Assembly: GCF_019200975.1 (NCBI RefSeq)
Contig: NZ_JAHTMR010000004.1
Location: 62,001 to 126,000, forward strand
Origin: Pseudomonas sp. PD9R
GTDB taxonomy: Bacteria > Pseudomonadota > Gammaproteobacteria > Pseudomonadales > Pseudomonadaceae
Reading direction: 5' to 3'
Length of the DNA stretch: 64,000 nucleotides
Of the stretch, positions 20,240 through 28,966 are shown piece by piece. The notes beneath the pieces are model-generated. The model saw nothing but the letters and a program-made list of their open reading frames with translations, did not search any database and was not told the origin of the DNA. Position 1 is the first letter of the stretch, and each line of letters begins with the position of its first letter. The position numbers were made by a program, and so were the translations under genes.

Positions 20240-21652
20240 ATGAGTGAAAACATCGATCGTAAAGGCATCCAACTGACCCGCGCCCTGAAAAGCCGACACA
20301 TCTTCATGCTGTCGCTGGGCGGTGTGATCGGCACCGGGTTGTTCATGGGCTCCGGCGTAACCATCAATCAGGGCGGCCCGGTGGGGGCAATTCTGGCCTA
20401 CTTGTTCGCCGGGTTCTTGATGTACCTGGTGATGGTCTGCCTCGGTGAACTGTCGGTGCAGATGCCGGTGTCCGGTTCGTTCCAGACCCACGCCACCCAA
20501 TTCATCGGCCCGGCCACGGGCTTCATGATCGGCTGGGTGTACTGGATGAGCTGGGCCACCACTGTCGGCCTGGAGTTCACTGCCGCCGGCATGCTGATGA
20601 CCCGCTGGTTCCCGGCGGTGCCGATCTGGTACTGGTCAGCGCTGTTCGTGGTGGTGCTGTTCGGCATCAATGCCATGGCAACCCGCGCATTCGGTGAGGC
20701 GGAATATTGGTTCTCGGGGATCAAGGTCGCGGCGATTCTCGGTTTCATCGTCGTAGGTGTGCTGGTGATTTTCGGCGTGATGCCACTGAGCAGTGGCGCA
20801 CCGGCGCCGATGGCAACCAACCTGATCGGCGATTCATTGTTCCCCAACGGCATGTCGGCGGTGTTCGCGGTGATGATGACCGTGGTCTACGCCTTCCAGG
20901 GCTGCGAGATCATGGGCGTGGCCGCCGGCGAAACCGATCAGCCGGAAAAGAGCATCCCGCGTGCCGTGCGCAACGTGGTGTTCCGCGTACTGATCTTCTA
21001 TGTACTGGCAATCATCGTGCTGTCGGCCATCGTGCCGTGGCAGCAGGCTGGCCTGATGGAAAGCCCGTTCGTGCAAGTGTTCGACATGGTCGGCATTCCC
21101 TACGCCGCGGACTTGATGAACTTTGTGATCCTGACCGCGATTCTCTCGGTCGGTAACTCCGGCCTGTACGCCTCGACCCGTATCCTGTGGGCGATGTCGA
21201 AAACCGGCATGGCACCGAAGAGTCTTTCGCCGTTGAGCAAGCGTGGCGTGCCATTGCGCGCCTTGAGCATCACGTTGTGCTTCGCCCTCGTGTCATTGAT
21301 GACCAGTTTTGTCGCGGCAGACACCTTGTTCATGGTGCTGATGGCGGTGAGCGGCATGTCCGGCACCGTGACCTGGATTGTTATCGCACTGGCGCAATAC
21401 AAGTTCCGCAAAGCCTACCTGCGTGACGGCGGCAAACTCAGCGACCTGAAATACCGCGCCCCGTGGTTCCCGGTGTTGCCGCTGATGTGCATCGCGCTGT
21501 GCTGCTCGTTGTTCGTATTCCTGGCCCTGGATGAAACCCAACGGCCGTCGCTGTACTGGGGCTTTGGCTTTATTGCCCTGTGCTATGGCGCTTACTTTGT
21601 GTTCCATCGCAAGCGCGAGGCGGTGTTGGCGCCGAGCATGCCGACCGTGTAA
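20240..21652 (+). CDS. Amino acid permease of the AAT/APC family (PA4981-like)
   Basis: 470-residue inner-membrane proton symporter with 12 membrane segments. The family signature is at the N-terminus (HIFMLSLGGVIGTGLFMGSG), and GETDQPEKSIPRAVRNV between segments is characteristic of the LysP/GABA/aromatic AAT group. It lies between AruS and the catabolic genes, as the permease of the P. aeruginosa arginine transaminase locus does, so arginine or a related basic amino acid is the likely substrate; sequence alone does not fix this. A 24-codon frame with a strong start precedes it, and an efficient terminator follows at 21676. Confidence 0.87.
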   Translation: MSENIDRKGIQLTRALKSRHIFMLSLGGVIGTGLFMGSGVTINQGGPVGAILAYLFAGFLMYLVMVCLGELSVQMPVSGSFQTHATQFIGPATGFMIGWVYWMSWATTVGLEFTAAGMLMTRWFPAVPIWYWSALFVVVLFGINAMATRAFGEAEYWFSGIKVAAILGFIVVGVLVIFGVMPLSSGAPAPMATNLIGDSLFPNGMSAVFAVMMTVVYAFQGCEIMGVAAGETDQPEKSIPRAVRNVVFRVLIFYVLAIIVLSAIVPWQQAGLMESPFVQVFDMVGIPYAADLMNFVILTAILSVGNSGLYASTRILWAMSKTGMAPKSLSPLSKRGVPLRALSITLCFALVSLMTSFVAADTLFMVLMAVSGMSGTVTWIVIALAQYKFRKAYLRDGGKLSDLKYRAPWFPVLPLMCIALCCSLFVFLALDETQRPSLYWGFGFIALCYGAYFVFHRKREAVLAPSMPTV

Positions 21653-21675
21653 CGGTTGGCGGCAAGCAAAAAAAC

Positions 21676-21701
21676 GCGACAGCCAACTGTCGCTTTTTTT
21701 T
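21676..21701 (+). terminator. Rho-independent terminator after the permease
   Basis: Stem GCGACAG / CTGTCGC with a CCAA loop followed by eight T residues, 23 bases after the permease stop. An A-run precedes the stem, so it may work in both directions. Confidence 0.92.
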
Positions 21702-21720
21702 ATGCCCGGATTCAAACCGG

Positions 21721-21810
21721 AAGATCAAAAGATCGCAGCCTTCGGCAGCTCCTACAGGGAAACGCAAACCCCTATGTAGGAGCTGCCGAAGGCTGCGATC
21801 TTTTGATCTT
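21721..21810. repeat. Family A repeats in opposite (tail-out) arrangement
   Basis: AAGATCAAAAGATCGCAGCC...TCCTACAGGG then TGTAGGAGCTGCCG...GATCTTTTGATCTT: the same two arms as other copies but in reversed order, so the TGTAGGAG ends face inwards. The gap 21653-22014 holds this element, the terminator, the operator at 21946 and AT-rich promoter DNA; no gene is seen in it. Confidence 0.8.
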
Positions 21811-21945
21811 GATGTCCACAGTTGTTCAAAGTTGTAACAAACCAACCGCAACACACGCTTGCCAAAAAAATAAAACTAATAAAAACAACACGTTGAATGT
21901 GTTTTTCAGCTGTTACAGCTCATTTCATTCTCCGATTGCCGCCTT

Positions 21946-21963
21946 ACTGAACACTCGTTTAGT
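21946..21963. promoter_or_regulatory. Candidate TetR operator, site 2
   Basis: ACTGAACACTCGTTTAGT, a 7-4-7 palindrome, 51 bases upstream of the enoyl-CoA hydratase start. Its reverse complement shares the 13-base core AACGAGTGTTCAG with the site at 50703. TAGTAT at 21960 is a plausible -10 box, with TTGCCG 18 bases further upstream, so a bound repressor would block the promoter. Confidence 0.6.
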
Positions 21964-22014
21964 ATGGCCGCAAGTCGCAACACCTCAAGACAACCAAAAT
22001 AATTCGAGGCCCCC

Positions 22015-22806
22015 ATGACTACTCATGATTCTTTGCTCAGTCAGGTCGAAGCAGGCGTTGCCTGGATCACCCTCAATCGCACCGCTCAGCGCAATGCGCT
22101 GGACATTCCGACGCTGAAAAACATCCACGCGTTGCTAGACGCACATAACGCCGATCCTGCAGTGCGTGTGGTCGTGCTGACCGGCAACGGTCGCAGTTTC
22201 TGCGCCGGTGCCGACCTCGATGAGTGGGCCGCCGCCGAAGCACGCGGTGCATTGGAAAGCTACGGCTGGACTGAAACCGCCCACGCCCTGATGACTCGCC
22301 TGTACACCCTGGAAAAACCCACCATCGCCGCCATCAACGGCACCGCCGTCGGCGCCGGGATGGACCTGACCCTGTGCTGCGACCTGCGCATCGCCGCGCA
22401 GTCGGCACGCTTCAAGGCCGGCTACACCAGCATGGCCTACTCGCCGGACGCCGGTGCCAGTTGGCACTTGCCACGCCTGATCGGCACCGAGCAAGCCAAG
22501 CGCTTGCTCTTCCTTGACGAATTGTGGGGCGCCGACCGTGCCCTCGACGCCGGCCTGGTCAGCGATGTCTGCGCCGACGATCAGTTGCTGACCGTCGCCA
22601 GCGAACTCGCTGCACGCCTGGCCGCCGGGCCGACTTTCGCCTTTGCCCAAACCAAAAAACTCATGCGTGAAGGCGCCGATCGCAGCCTGCCGGAGCAACT
22701 GCAAGCGGAACTCGCCGCCGGCCTGCTCTGTGGCCGCAGCGAAGACGGCAACGAAGCCCTGCGCGCCGCCATGGAAAAACGCCCGGCGAATTTCGTCGGT
22801 CGCTAA
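22015..22806 (+). CDS. Enoyl-CoA hydratase/isomerase family protein
   Basis: Crotonase-fold enzyme of 263 residues. The oxyanion-hole motifs are present (GRSFCAGADLDEW and NGTAVGAGMDLTLCCDLRIAA); the region that carries the catalytic acid in true hydratases reads MAYSPDAGASWHLPRLIG, so the second glutamate of classical hydratases is not obvious and the reaction could differ. GAGG precedes the ATG. It is the first gene of the operon running to the aldehyde dehydrogenase at 30374. The P. aeruginosa arginine transaminase locus also has crotonase-like and acyl-CoA dehydrogenase genes at this place. Confidence 0.87.
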   Translation: MTTHDSLLSQVEAGVAWITLNRTAQRNALDIPTLKNIHALLDAHNADPAVRVVVLTGNGRSFCAGADLDEWAAAEARGALESYGWTETAHALMTRLYTLEKPTIAAINGTAVGAGMDLTLCCDLRIAAQSARFKAGYTSMAYSPDAGASWHLPRLIGTEQAKRLLFLDELWGADRALDAGLVSDVCADDQLLTVASELAARLAAGPTFAFAQTKKLMREGADRSLPEQLQAELAAGLLCGRSEDGNEALRAAMEKRPANFVGR

Positions 22807-22848
22807 ACCCGGCACACCTCTTTCAGCACACGAACAACAGGTAGCACC

Positions 22849-24009
22849 ATGAATTTCCAACTGACCCAAGAACAAGAAATGTTGGTGGACGCGGTACGCA
22901 GTTTCGTCACCAAGGAACTGCTGCCTCATGAAGACGAAGTCGACCGTGCCGACGAAGTCTCCCCGGAACTGGCGGCACAGATTCGTGGCAAGGCGATTGC
23001 CGCCGGTTTCTATGCCTTCAACATGCCGGAAGAGGTGGGCGGTGGCGGTCTGGATTACCTGTCCCAGGCACTGATCGAGCGCGAGCTGTCGAAAGTGTCC
23101 TGGGCGCTGCATGTGTTTGTCGCACGGCCATCAAAAATCCTCATGGCCTGCACCGGCGACCAAATCAACGACTACCTGTTGCCCTGCATCCAGGGTGAGA
23201 AGATCGACTGCTTTGCACTGACCGAGCCGGGTGCCGGTTCCGATGCCAACGCGATCAAGACCCGCGCAGTACGTGACGGCGACGACTTCATCCTCAACGG
23301 CAGCAAGCACTTCATCAGCCACGCTGGCCACGCCGATTTCGCCATCGTGTTCGCCGTGACCGATACCTACGAGAAAAACGGCAAAAAGCGTAATGCCGTG
23401 ACCTCGTTCCTGGTCGACCGCAACACCCCGGGCATGACCATTCGCCGTGGGCCAAAGTGCGTGAGCAACCGCGGCTACCACACCTTCGAAATGTTCTTTG
23501 ACGACTGCCGCGTACCGGCCTCCAAAGTGCTGGGTGAAGTCGGCAAGGGTTGGGACGTGGCCAACGCCTGGCTGACCGCCGGCCGGGTGATGGTCGCTGC
23601 CAACTGCGTCGGCCAGGCGCAACGCGCGCTGGACGTAGCGCTTCAATGGGCGGCGGATCGCAAGCAATTCGGCCAGCCGATCGGCACCTATCAAGGCGTG
23701 TCGTTCAAATTGGCGGACATGGCTACGCAGATTCGTGCAGCCGAACTGCTGACCCTGCACACCGCATGGAAAATGGATCAGGGCACCATGACCGATGGCG
23801 AGGCCGGCATGGCCAAGCTGTTTGCCAGTGAAGTGCTGGGACGCGCGGCCGATGAGGCGGTGCAGATTTTCGGCGGCATGGGCCTGATGGACGAAGGTCC
23901 GGTGGAACGCATCTGGCGCAACGCGCGGATCGAACGGATCTGGGAAGGCACCTCGGAAATCCAGCGCCACATCATTTCCCGCGAGCTGTTGCGGCCGCTG
24001 CTGCGCTGA
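22849..24009 (+). CDS. Acyl-CoA dehydrogenase
   Basis: 386-residue FAD-dependent acyl-CoA dehydrogenase, the usual family length. Signature motifs are CFALTEPGAGSDANAIKTRA (flavin-binding loop), KHFISHAGHADF and the C-terminal QIFGGMGLMDEGPVERIWRNARIERIWEGTSEIQ, where the first IF-GG-G motif and the terminal EGTSEI are diagnostic. It should introduce an alpha-beta double bond into an acyl-CoA whose hydration the crotonase upstream would catalyse. Forty-two bases separate it from that gene and 18 from the synthetase. The acyl chain is unknown; a guanidino- or amino-acyl-CoA is suggested by context. Confidence 0.9.
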   Translation: MNFQLTQEQEMLVDAVRSFVTKELLPHEDEVDRADEVSPELAAQIRGKAIAAGFYAFNMPEEVGGGGLDYLSQALIERELSKVSWALHVFVARPSKILMACTGDQINDYLLPCIQGEKIDCFALTEPGAGSDANAIKTRAVRDGDDFILNGSKHFISHAGHADFAIVFAVTDTYEKNGKKRNAVTSFLVDRNTPGMTIRRGPKCVSNRGYHTFEMFFDDCRVPASKVLGEVGKGWDVANAWLTAGRVMVAANCVGQAQRALDVALQWAADRKQFGQPIGTYQGVSFKLADMATQIRAAELLTLHTAWKMDQGTMTDGEAGMAKLFASEVLGRAADEAVQIFGGMGLMDEGPVERIWRNARIERIWEGTSEIQRHIISRELLRPLLR

Positions 24010-24027
24010 TTGCCCCGGAGAACTCCC

Positions 24028-26127
24028 ATGTCTCAAACCATTCGTGACAACCTCAAACGCATGCTCGCGCCACGCCATGTGGCGTTTGTCGGCGGCCGCA
24101 GCATGGCGCGCGCCCTCAAGCGCTGCGCCGAGGGCGGCTACCAGGGACAAATGTGGCTGGTCAATCCGCAACACGACACCCTTGAAGGCGTGCCGTGCGT
24201 GCGCAGTATTGCCGAGCTGCCATGCGGCCCGGACGCGGTGTTCATTGCGACCAACCGTGACCTGACATTGACCTGCGTTGCCGAACTCGCTGCCATCGGC
24301 ACCGGCGGCGCTATTTGCTACGCCTCGGGTTTTGCCGAAACCGGCGCCGAAGGCCAGGCCCTGCAACAACAATTGATTGAAGCCGCGGGCAACATGGCCT
24401 TGCTCGGCCCCAACTGCTACGGCCTGCTCGACTACCTGCACAGCTCCGCGCTGTGGCCGGTGGCCCACGGCGGCAAAGCGGTGGAGAAGGGCGTAGCAGT
24501 GCTGACCCAGAGCGGCAACTTCGCCTACAACCTGTCGATGAGCGACCGCTCGCTGCCGGTGGCCTACATGGCCTCGGTCGGCAATCAGGCGCAATTGGGC
24601 GTGGCTGAATTGATGGACGTGCTGCTCGACGAGCCACGGGTCACCGCCATCGGCCTGCACCTCGAAGGCCTGAAAAACGTGCCGGGTTTCGCCCGCGCCG
24701 CGCACAAGGCGCTGGAGAAGGGCATCCCGATCATTGCCTTGAAAACCGGCGTATCGCAGATCGGCGCCGAACTGGCCTTGAGTCACACCAGTTCGCTGTC
24801 TGGTTCCGATGCGCTGTACGACGCACTGTTTGATCGCCTCGGTGTGATTCGCGTCAGCGGCCCGGTGAGCTTTGTCGAAACCTTGAAGGCCGCCGCCTGC
24901 GGCAATCTGCCGGCGGGCAATAGCCTGATCGCCCTGGCCTGTTCCGGTGGCGATGCAGGGCTGATCGCCGACTACGCCGAATACAACGACCTCGGCCTGC
25001 CCAAACTCGACGACGGACAAGTCGGCGAATTGGCACAGGTGCTACCGACCTACGCCAACCTGGTCAACCCGCTGGATTTCACCACGGCAATCTGGGGCGA
25101 TGGCGACGCATTGAATCGCATGCTCGACAGCGCCCTGCGCACCGAGGCCGACGCGGCGATGCTGGTGCTCGACTACCCGGCGGAATTCACCGGCGAACGC
25201 AAAGAATGCGACTTGCTGCTGGACCTGTACTGCAAGGCGCTGGTGCGTCACGGCAAGACCGGTTTTGTCACCTCGGCGTTCCCGGAGTTGCTACCGGCTC
25301 ATGCTCGCGAGCGTTTGCATGCGCAAGGCGTACCGGCCTTGCAAGGCGTTGAAGATGGTTTGGCGGCCTGGGGCCGTATCGCCGGTTATCAGCGTAATCG
25401 CCAGGCGCTCTTGGCGCTGGGTGAATCGGCACTGGTGCCGCTGTGCCCGCAAGCCCTCGGTGGCGAAGGCCAGTTGCTCAATGAGTGGGACTCCAAGCAG
25501 GCTTTGAAAGCGTTTGGTCTGCCAATCCCCAACGGCGCGCTCAGCACGCCAGGCAACGCATTGAAGGATGCCAGCTCACTCGGTTATCCGCTGGTACTCA
25601 AAGCCGTCAGCGCTCAACTGCCACACAAAACCGAAGCCGGTGCCGTGGCGCTGAACCTCAAGGACGACACAGCCCTGAGCGCGGCGCTGGAAAAAATGCG
25701 CGTGAGCATCGCTGCTTATGCGCCAGACGTGGCCTTCGATCAACTGCTTCTGGAACCAATGGCCAAGCCGCCGTTGGCCGAGCTGATCGTCGGCATCAAG
25801 CGCGAAAACGATTTCGGCCTGGCCCTGGTGATTGGTGCTGGCGGCATTCTGGTGGAGTTGCTCAAGGACAGTCGCAGCCTGCTGCTGCCGACCACCGACG
25901 GTGCGATTCGCCAGGCCTTGCTGAGCCTGCGCAGTGCCGCGTTGCTGCAAGGCTTCCGCGGTCGCGAGGCGGCGGATCTCGACGCCTTGGTCACGGCCAT
26001 CCGCGCCGTGGCTGACTACGCCTGCGAAAACGCCGCGCAGTTGCTCGAACTCGATGTGAACCCATTGTTGGTCGGTGCCGATGGCACGACTGCGGTCGAT
26101 GCGTTGATTCGCCTCGGCCATGCGTGA
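24028..26127 (+). CDS. NDP-forming acyl-CoA synthetase (acetate-CoA ligase family)
   Basis: 699-residue fused synthetase. Order: CoA-binding Rossmann domain (about residues 5-100, VAFVGGRSMARALKRC), succinyl-CoA-ligase-like domains (about 140-440; GPNCYGLLDYL, TQSGNFAYNLS, LKTGVSQIGAELALSHTSSL) and a C-terminal ATP-grasp domain (about 485-695; YPLVLKAVSAQLPHKTEAGAV and ELDVNPLLVG). It should make an acyl-CoA from a free acid, supplying the acyl-CoA dehydrogenase. The ATG at 24028 follows CGGAGAA. Its stop overlaps the ribosome site of aruI. Plausible substrates are pathway acids such as 4-guanidinobutyrate, but this is inference. Confidence 0.88.
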   Translation: MSQTIRDNLKRMLAPRHVAFVGGRSMARALKRCAEGGYQGQMWLVNPQHDTLEGVPCVRSIAELPCGPDAVFIATNRDLTLTCVAELAAIGTGGAICYASGFAETGAEGQALQQQLIEAAGNMALLGPNCYGLLDYLHSSALWPVAHGGKAVEKGVAVLTQSGNFAYNLSMSDRSLPVAYMASVGNQAQLGVAELMDVLLDEPRVTAIGLHLEGLKNVPGFARAAHKALEKGIPIIALKTGVSQIGAELALSHTSSLSGSDALYDALFDRLGVIRVSGPVSFVETLKAAACGNLPAGNSLIALACSGGDAGLIADYAEYNDLGLPKLDDGQVGELAQVLPTYANLVNPLDFTTAIWGDGDALNRMLDSALRTEADAAMLVLDYPAEFTGERKECDLLLDLYCKALVRHGKTGFVTSAFPELLPAHARERLHAQGVPALQGVEDGLAAWGRIAGYQRNRQALLALGESALVPLCPQALGGEGQLLNEWDSKQALKAFGLPIPNGALSTPGNALKDASSLGYPLVLKAVSAQLPHKTEAGAVALNLKDDTALSAALEKMRVSIAAYAPDVAFDQLLLEPMAKPPLAELIVGIKRENDFGLALVIGAGGILVELLKDSRSLLLPTTDGAIRQALLSLRSAALLQGFRGREAADLDALVTAIRAVADYACENAAQLLELDVNPLLVGADGTTAVDALIRLGHA

Positions 26128-26137
26128 GGACATGAAC

Positions 26138-27745
26138 ATGCAAAGCAAAACCTTGACCGGTGGCCAGGCGCTGGTGCGTCTGCTGGCCAACTACGGCGTC
26201 GACACCGTGTTCGGCATTCCCGGCGTGCACACGCTTGAGCTGTATCGTGGCTTGCCCGGCAGTGGCATTCGTCACGTGCTGACCCGCCACGAGCAAGGCG
26301 CCAGTTTCATGGCCGACGGCTACGCACGGGTCAGCGGCAAACCCGGCGTGTGCTTCATCATTACCGGCCCCGGCGTGACCAACGCCGCCACCGGTATCGG
26401 CCAGGCTTACGCCGACTCAATCCCGATGCTGGTGATTTCCAGCGTCAACCACACCGCCAGCCTCGGCAAAGGCTGGGGCAGCCTGCACGAATGCCAGGAC
26501 CAGCGCGCCATGACCGCGCCGATCACTGCGTTCTCGGCCGTGGCCCTGACCGCCGAAGACCTGCCGGAACTGATCGCCCGAGCCTATGCGGTGTTCGACA
26601 GCGAGCGGCCGCGCCCGGTACACATTTCCGTGCCGCTGGACGTGCTGTCGGCACCGATTGCCCGTGACTGGAGCAACGAAGTCGTTCGTCGTCCGGGTCG
26701 TGGCCCCGCATCTGCTACTGCGCTGGATCAAGCGGTGGCCAAGCTGCACGGCGCAAAGCGACCGATGATCATCGCCGGCGGTGGCGCCTTGAACGCCGCT
26801 TCAGAGTTGCAAGAAATCAGTACTCGACTGGCCGCGCCGCTGTTCACCAGTGTTGCGGGCAAAGGCCTGCTGCCGCCGCACGCGCCATTGAACGCGGGTT
26901 CGTCGCTGTGCGTTGAGCCCGGCTGGAACCTGATCGCCGAAGCCGACGTGGTGCTGGCGGTTGGCACAGAAATGGCCGACACCGATTTCTGGCGCGAGCG
27001 CCTGCCACTCAACGCCGAATTGCTGCGAGTGGACATCGATCCACGCAAGTTCAACGATTTCTACCCTTGTGCGGTGGCGTTGCACGGCGATTCACAACAG
27101 ACCCTGAGTGCGTTGTTGGAGCGCCTGTCGCCTGACGTGCGTGATGCCGGTGCAGCGATTGCATCGGTCGCAGCCCTGCGTGACGCGGTGAAGACTGGTC
27201 ACGGCCCATTGCAGTCGATCCATCAGGCGATTCTGCAGCGCATTGCTGCCGAACTGCCGGAAAACGCTTTCATCAGCACCGATATGACCCAACTGGCCTA
27301 CACCGGCAACTACGCCTTTGACAGCCTGGACATCCGCAGCTGGCTGCACCCGACTGGCTACGGCACGTTGGGTTACGGCTTGCCGGCCGGGATCGGCGCC
27401 AAGTTCGGCGCGCCGCAACGCCCGGGTCTGGTACTGGTCGGCGACGGCGGTTTTCTCTACACCGCGCAGGAACTGGCGACGGCAGTCGAGGAACTGGACA
27501 GCCCGCTGGTGGTGTTGCTGTGGAACAACGACGCCCTGGGGCAGATTCGTGACGACATGATCGGCCTGGATATCGAGCCCATCGGCGTGCTGCCGCGCAA
27601 CCCGGATTTTGCCGCCCTCGGTCGCGCCTTCGGTTGCACGGTGACTCAGCCGCAGAACCTCACGGAACTGCAAACTGACCTGCGCCACGGCTTCAACCGC
27701 AACGGCGTCACCCTGATCGAACTCAAGCATGCCTGCGTTCGCTGA
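26138..27745 (+). CDS. aruI: 2-Ketoarginine decarboxylase (5-guanidino-2-oxopentanoate decarboxylase)
   Basis: Thiamine-diphosphate enzyme of 535 residues that decarboxylates 2-ketoarginine to 4-guanidinobutyraldehyde. The N-terminal pyrimidine-binding domain has the catalytic glutamate in TRHEQGASFMADGYAR and the GPGVTNAATG loop; the C-terminal PP domain has VLVGDGGFLYTAQEL and WNNDALGQIRDDM, the GDG...NN cofactor motif. It lies directly upstream of the arginine-pyruvate transaminase gene, as in the arginine transaminase pathway. The ATG at 26138 has GAGGA seven bases upstream; ATGs at 26120 and 26132 are too close to or before that site. Confidence 0.9.
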   Translation: MQSKTLTGGQALVRLLANYGVDTVFGIPGVHTLELYRGLPGSGIRHVLTRHEQGASFMADGYARVSGKPGVCFIITGPGVTNAATGIGQAYADSIPMLVISSVNHTASLGKGWGSLHECQDQRAMTAPITAFSAVALTAEDLPELIARAYAVFDSERPRPVHISVPLDVLSAPIARDWSNEVVRRPGRGPASATALDQAVAKLHGAKRPMIIAGGGALNAASELQEISTRLAAPLFTSVAGKGLLPPHAPLNAGSSLCVEPGWNLIAEADVVLAVGTEMADTDFWRERLPLNAELLRVDIDPRKFNDFYPCAVALHGDSQQTLSALLERLSPDVRDAGAAIASVAALRDAVKTGHGPLQSIHQAILQRIAAELPENAFISTDMTQLAYTGNYAFDSLDIRSWLHPTGYGTLGYGLPAGIGAKFGAPQRPGLVLVGDGGFLYTAQELATAVEELDSPLVVLLWNNDALGQIRDDMIGLDIEPIGVLPRNPDFAALGRAFGCTVTQPQNLTELQTDLRHGFNRNGVTLIELKHACVR

Positions 27746-27775
27746 CGTTCAACCTTTGTGTAGAGGGATAGAGCC

Positions 27776-28966
27776 ATGCGCTTTTCCGATCTGACTCAAC
27801 GTATCGCCGGTGACGGTGCCGCCGCCTGGGATATTCATTACCGTGCGCTGGCCAAGCGGGAGCAGGGCGAAGACATCCTGCTGCTGTCGGTCGGCGATCC
27901 GGATTTCGACACGCCGCAGCCGATCGTGCAGGGTGCCATCGACAGTCTGTTGTCCGGCAATACCCATTACGCCGAGGTACGCGGCAAGCGCGCCCTGCGT
28001 GAAGCCATTGCCAAACGTCACCAACAACGCAGCGGCCAACAGGTCTCGGCAGATCAAGTCACGGTGCTGGCCGGGGCGCAATGCGCACTGTTCAGCGTGG
28101 CCCAGTGCGTGCTCAATCCGGGCGATGAAGTCATCGTCGCCGAACCGATGTACGTCACCTACGAAGCCGTATTCGGTGCTTGCGGTGCCGTTGTCATCCC
28201 CGTGCCGGTGCGTTCGGAGAACGGTTTCCGTGTACTGCCGGAAGATATTGCCGCACGCATCACCCCGCGTACCCGTGCATTGGCGCTGAACAGCCCGCAC
28301 AACCCGTCGGGTGCAAGTCTGCCGCGACGCACCTGGGAGGCGGTCGCCGAACTGTGCATCGCCCACGACCTGTGGCTGGTTTCCGATGAGGTCTACAGCG
28401 AACTGTTGTTTGAAGGCGAACACGTCAGCCCGGCGAGTCTGCCGGGCATGGCTGAGCGCACTGCGACCCTCAACAGCCTGTCGAAATCCCACGCCATGAC
28501 CGGCTGGCGCGTCGGCTGGGTGGTGGCGCCGCCATCCCTGTCCGCGCACCTTGAAAACCTCGCGCTGTGCATGCTCTACGGTTCGCCGGATTTCATTCAA
28601 GACGCTGCCGTGATCGCACTGGAAAGCAACCTGCCGGAACTGGAAGCGATGCGCGAAGCCTATCGCCAGCGCCGTGACCTGGTGTGCGAAAGCCTGGCCG
28701 ATTGCCCCGGCGTGCGCGCGTTGAAACCCGATGGCGGGATGTTCGTGATGGTGGATATTCGCGAAACCGGGCTCAGCGCCCAGGCATTTGCCGACCGCTT
28801 GCTCGATCACCACGGTGTCTCGGTGCTGGCCGGCGAAGCCTTTGGGCCGAGCGCTGCCGGTCACATTCGCCTCGGGTTGGTGGTGGGGGCAGCGCCGTTG
28901 CGTGATGCCTGCCAGCGCATCGCCCGTTGCGCCGAAGCATTAATGGAGGCTCAGGTACATGCTTAA
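27776..28966 (+). CDS. aruH: Arginine-pyruvate transaminase
   Basis: Fold-type I PLP aminotransferase, 396 residues, that converts arginine and pyruvate to 2-ketoarginine and alanine, the first step of the pathway. The start MRFSDLTQRIAGDGAAAWDI and the motif [13 protein letters not shown] match AruH closely; the PLP lysine is Lys237 in [15 protein letters not shown], with NSPHNPSGASLPR and SDEVYSELLF as the other cofactor contacts. It follows aruI by 30 bases and overlaps the aldehyde dehydrogenase by eight. The aminotransferase half of the fusion protein at 50797 is a clear paralogue with the lysine at the same residue number. Confidence 0.93.
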   Translation: MRFSDLTQRIAGDGAAAWDIHYRALAKREQGEDILLLSVGDPDFDTPQPIVQGAIDSLLSGNTHYAEVRGKRALREAIAKRHQQRSGQQVSADQVTVLAGAQCALFSVAQCVLNPGDEVIVAEPMYVTYEAVFGACGAVVIPVPVRSENGFRVLPEDIAARITPRTRALALNSPHNPSGASLPRRTWEAVAELCIAHDLWLVSDEVYSELLFEGEHVSPASLPGMAERTATLNSLSKSHAMTGWRVGWVVAPPSLSAHLENLALCMLYGSPDFIQDAAVIALESNLPELEAMREAYRQRRDLVCESLADCPGVRALKPDGGMFVMVDIRETGLSAQAFADRLLDHHGVSVLAGEAFGPSAAGHIRLGLVVGAAPLRDACQRIARCAEALMEAQVHA

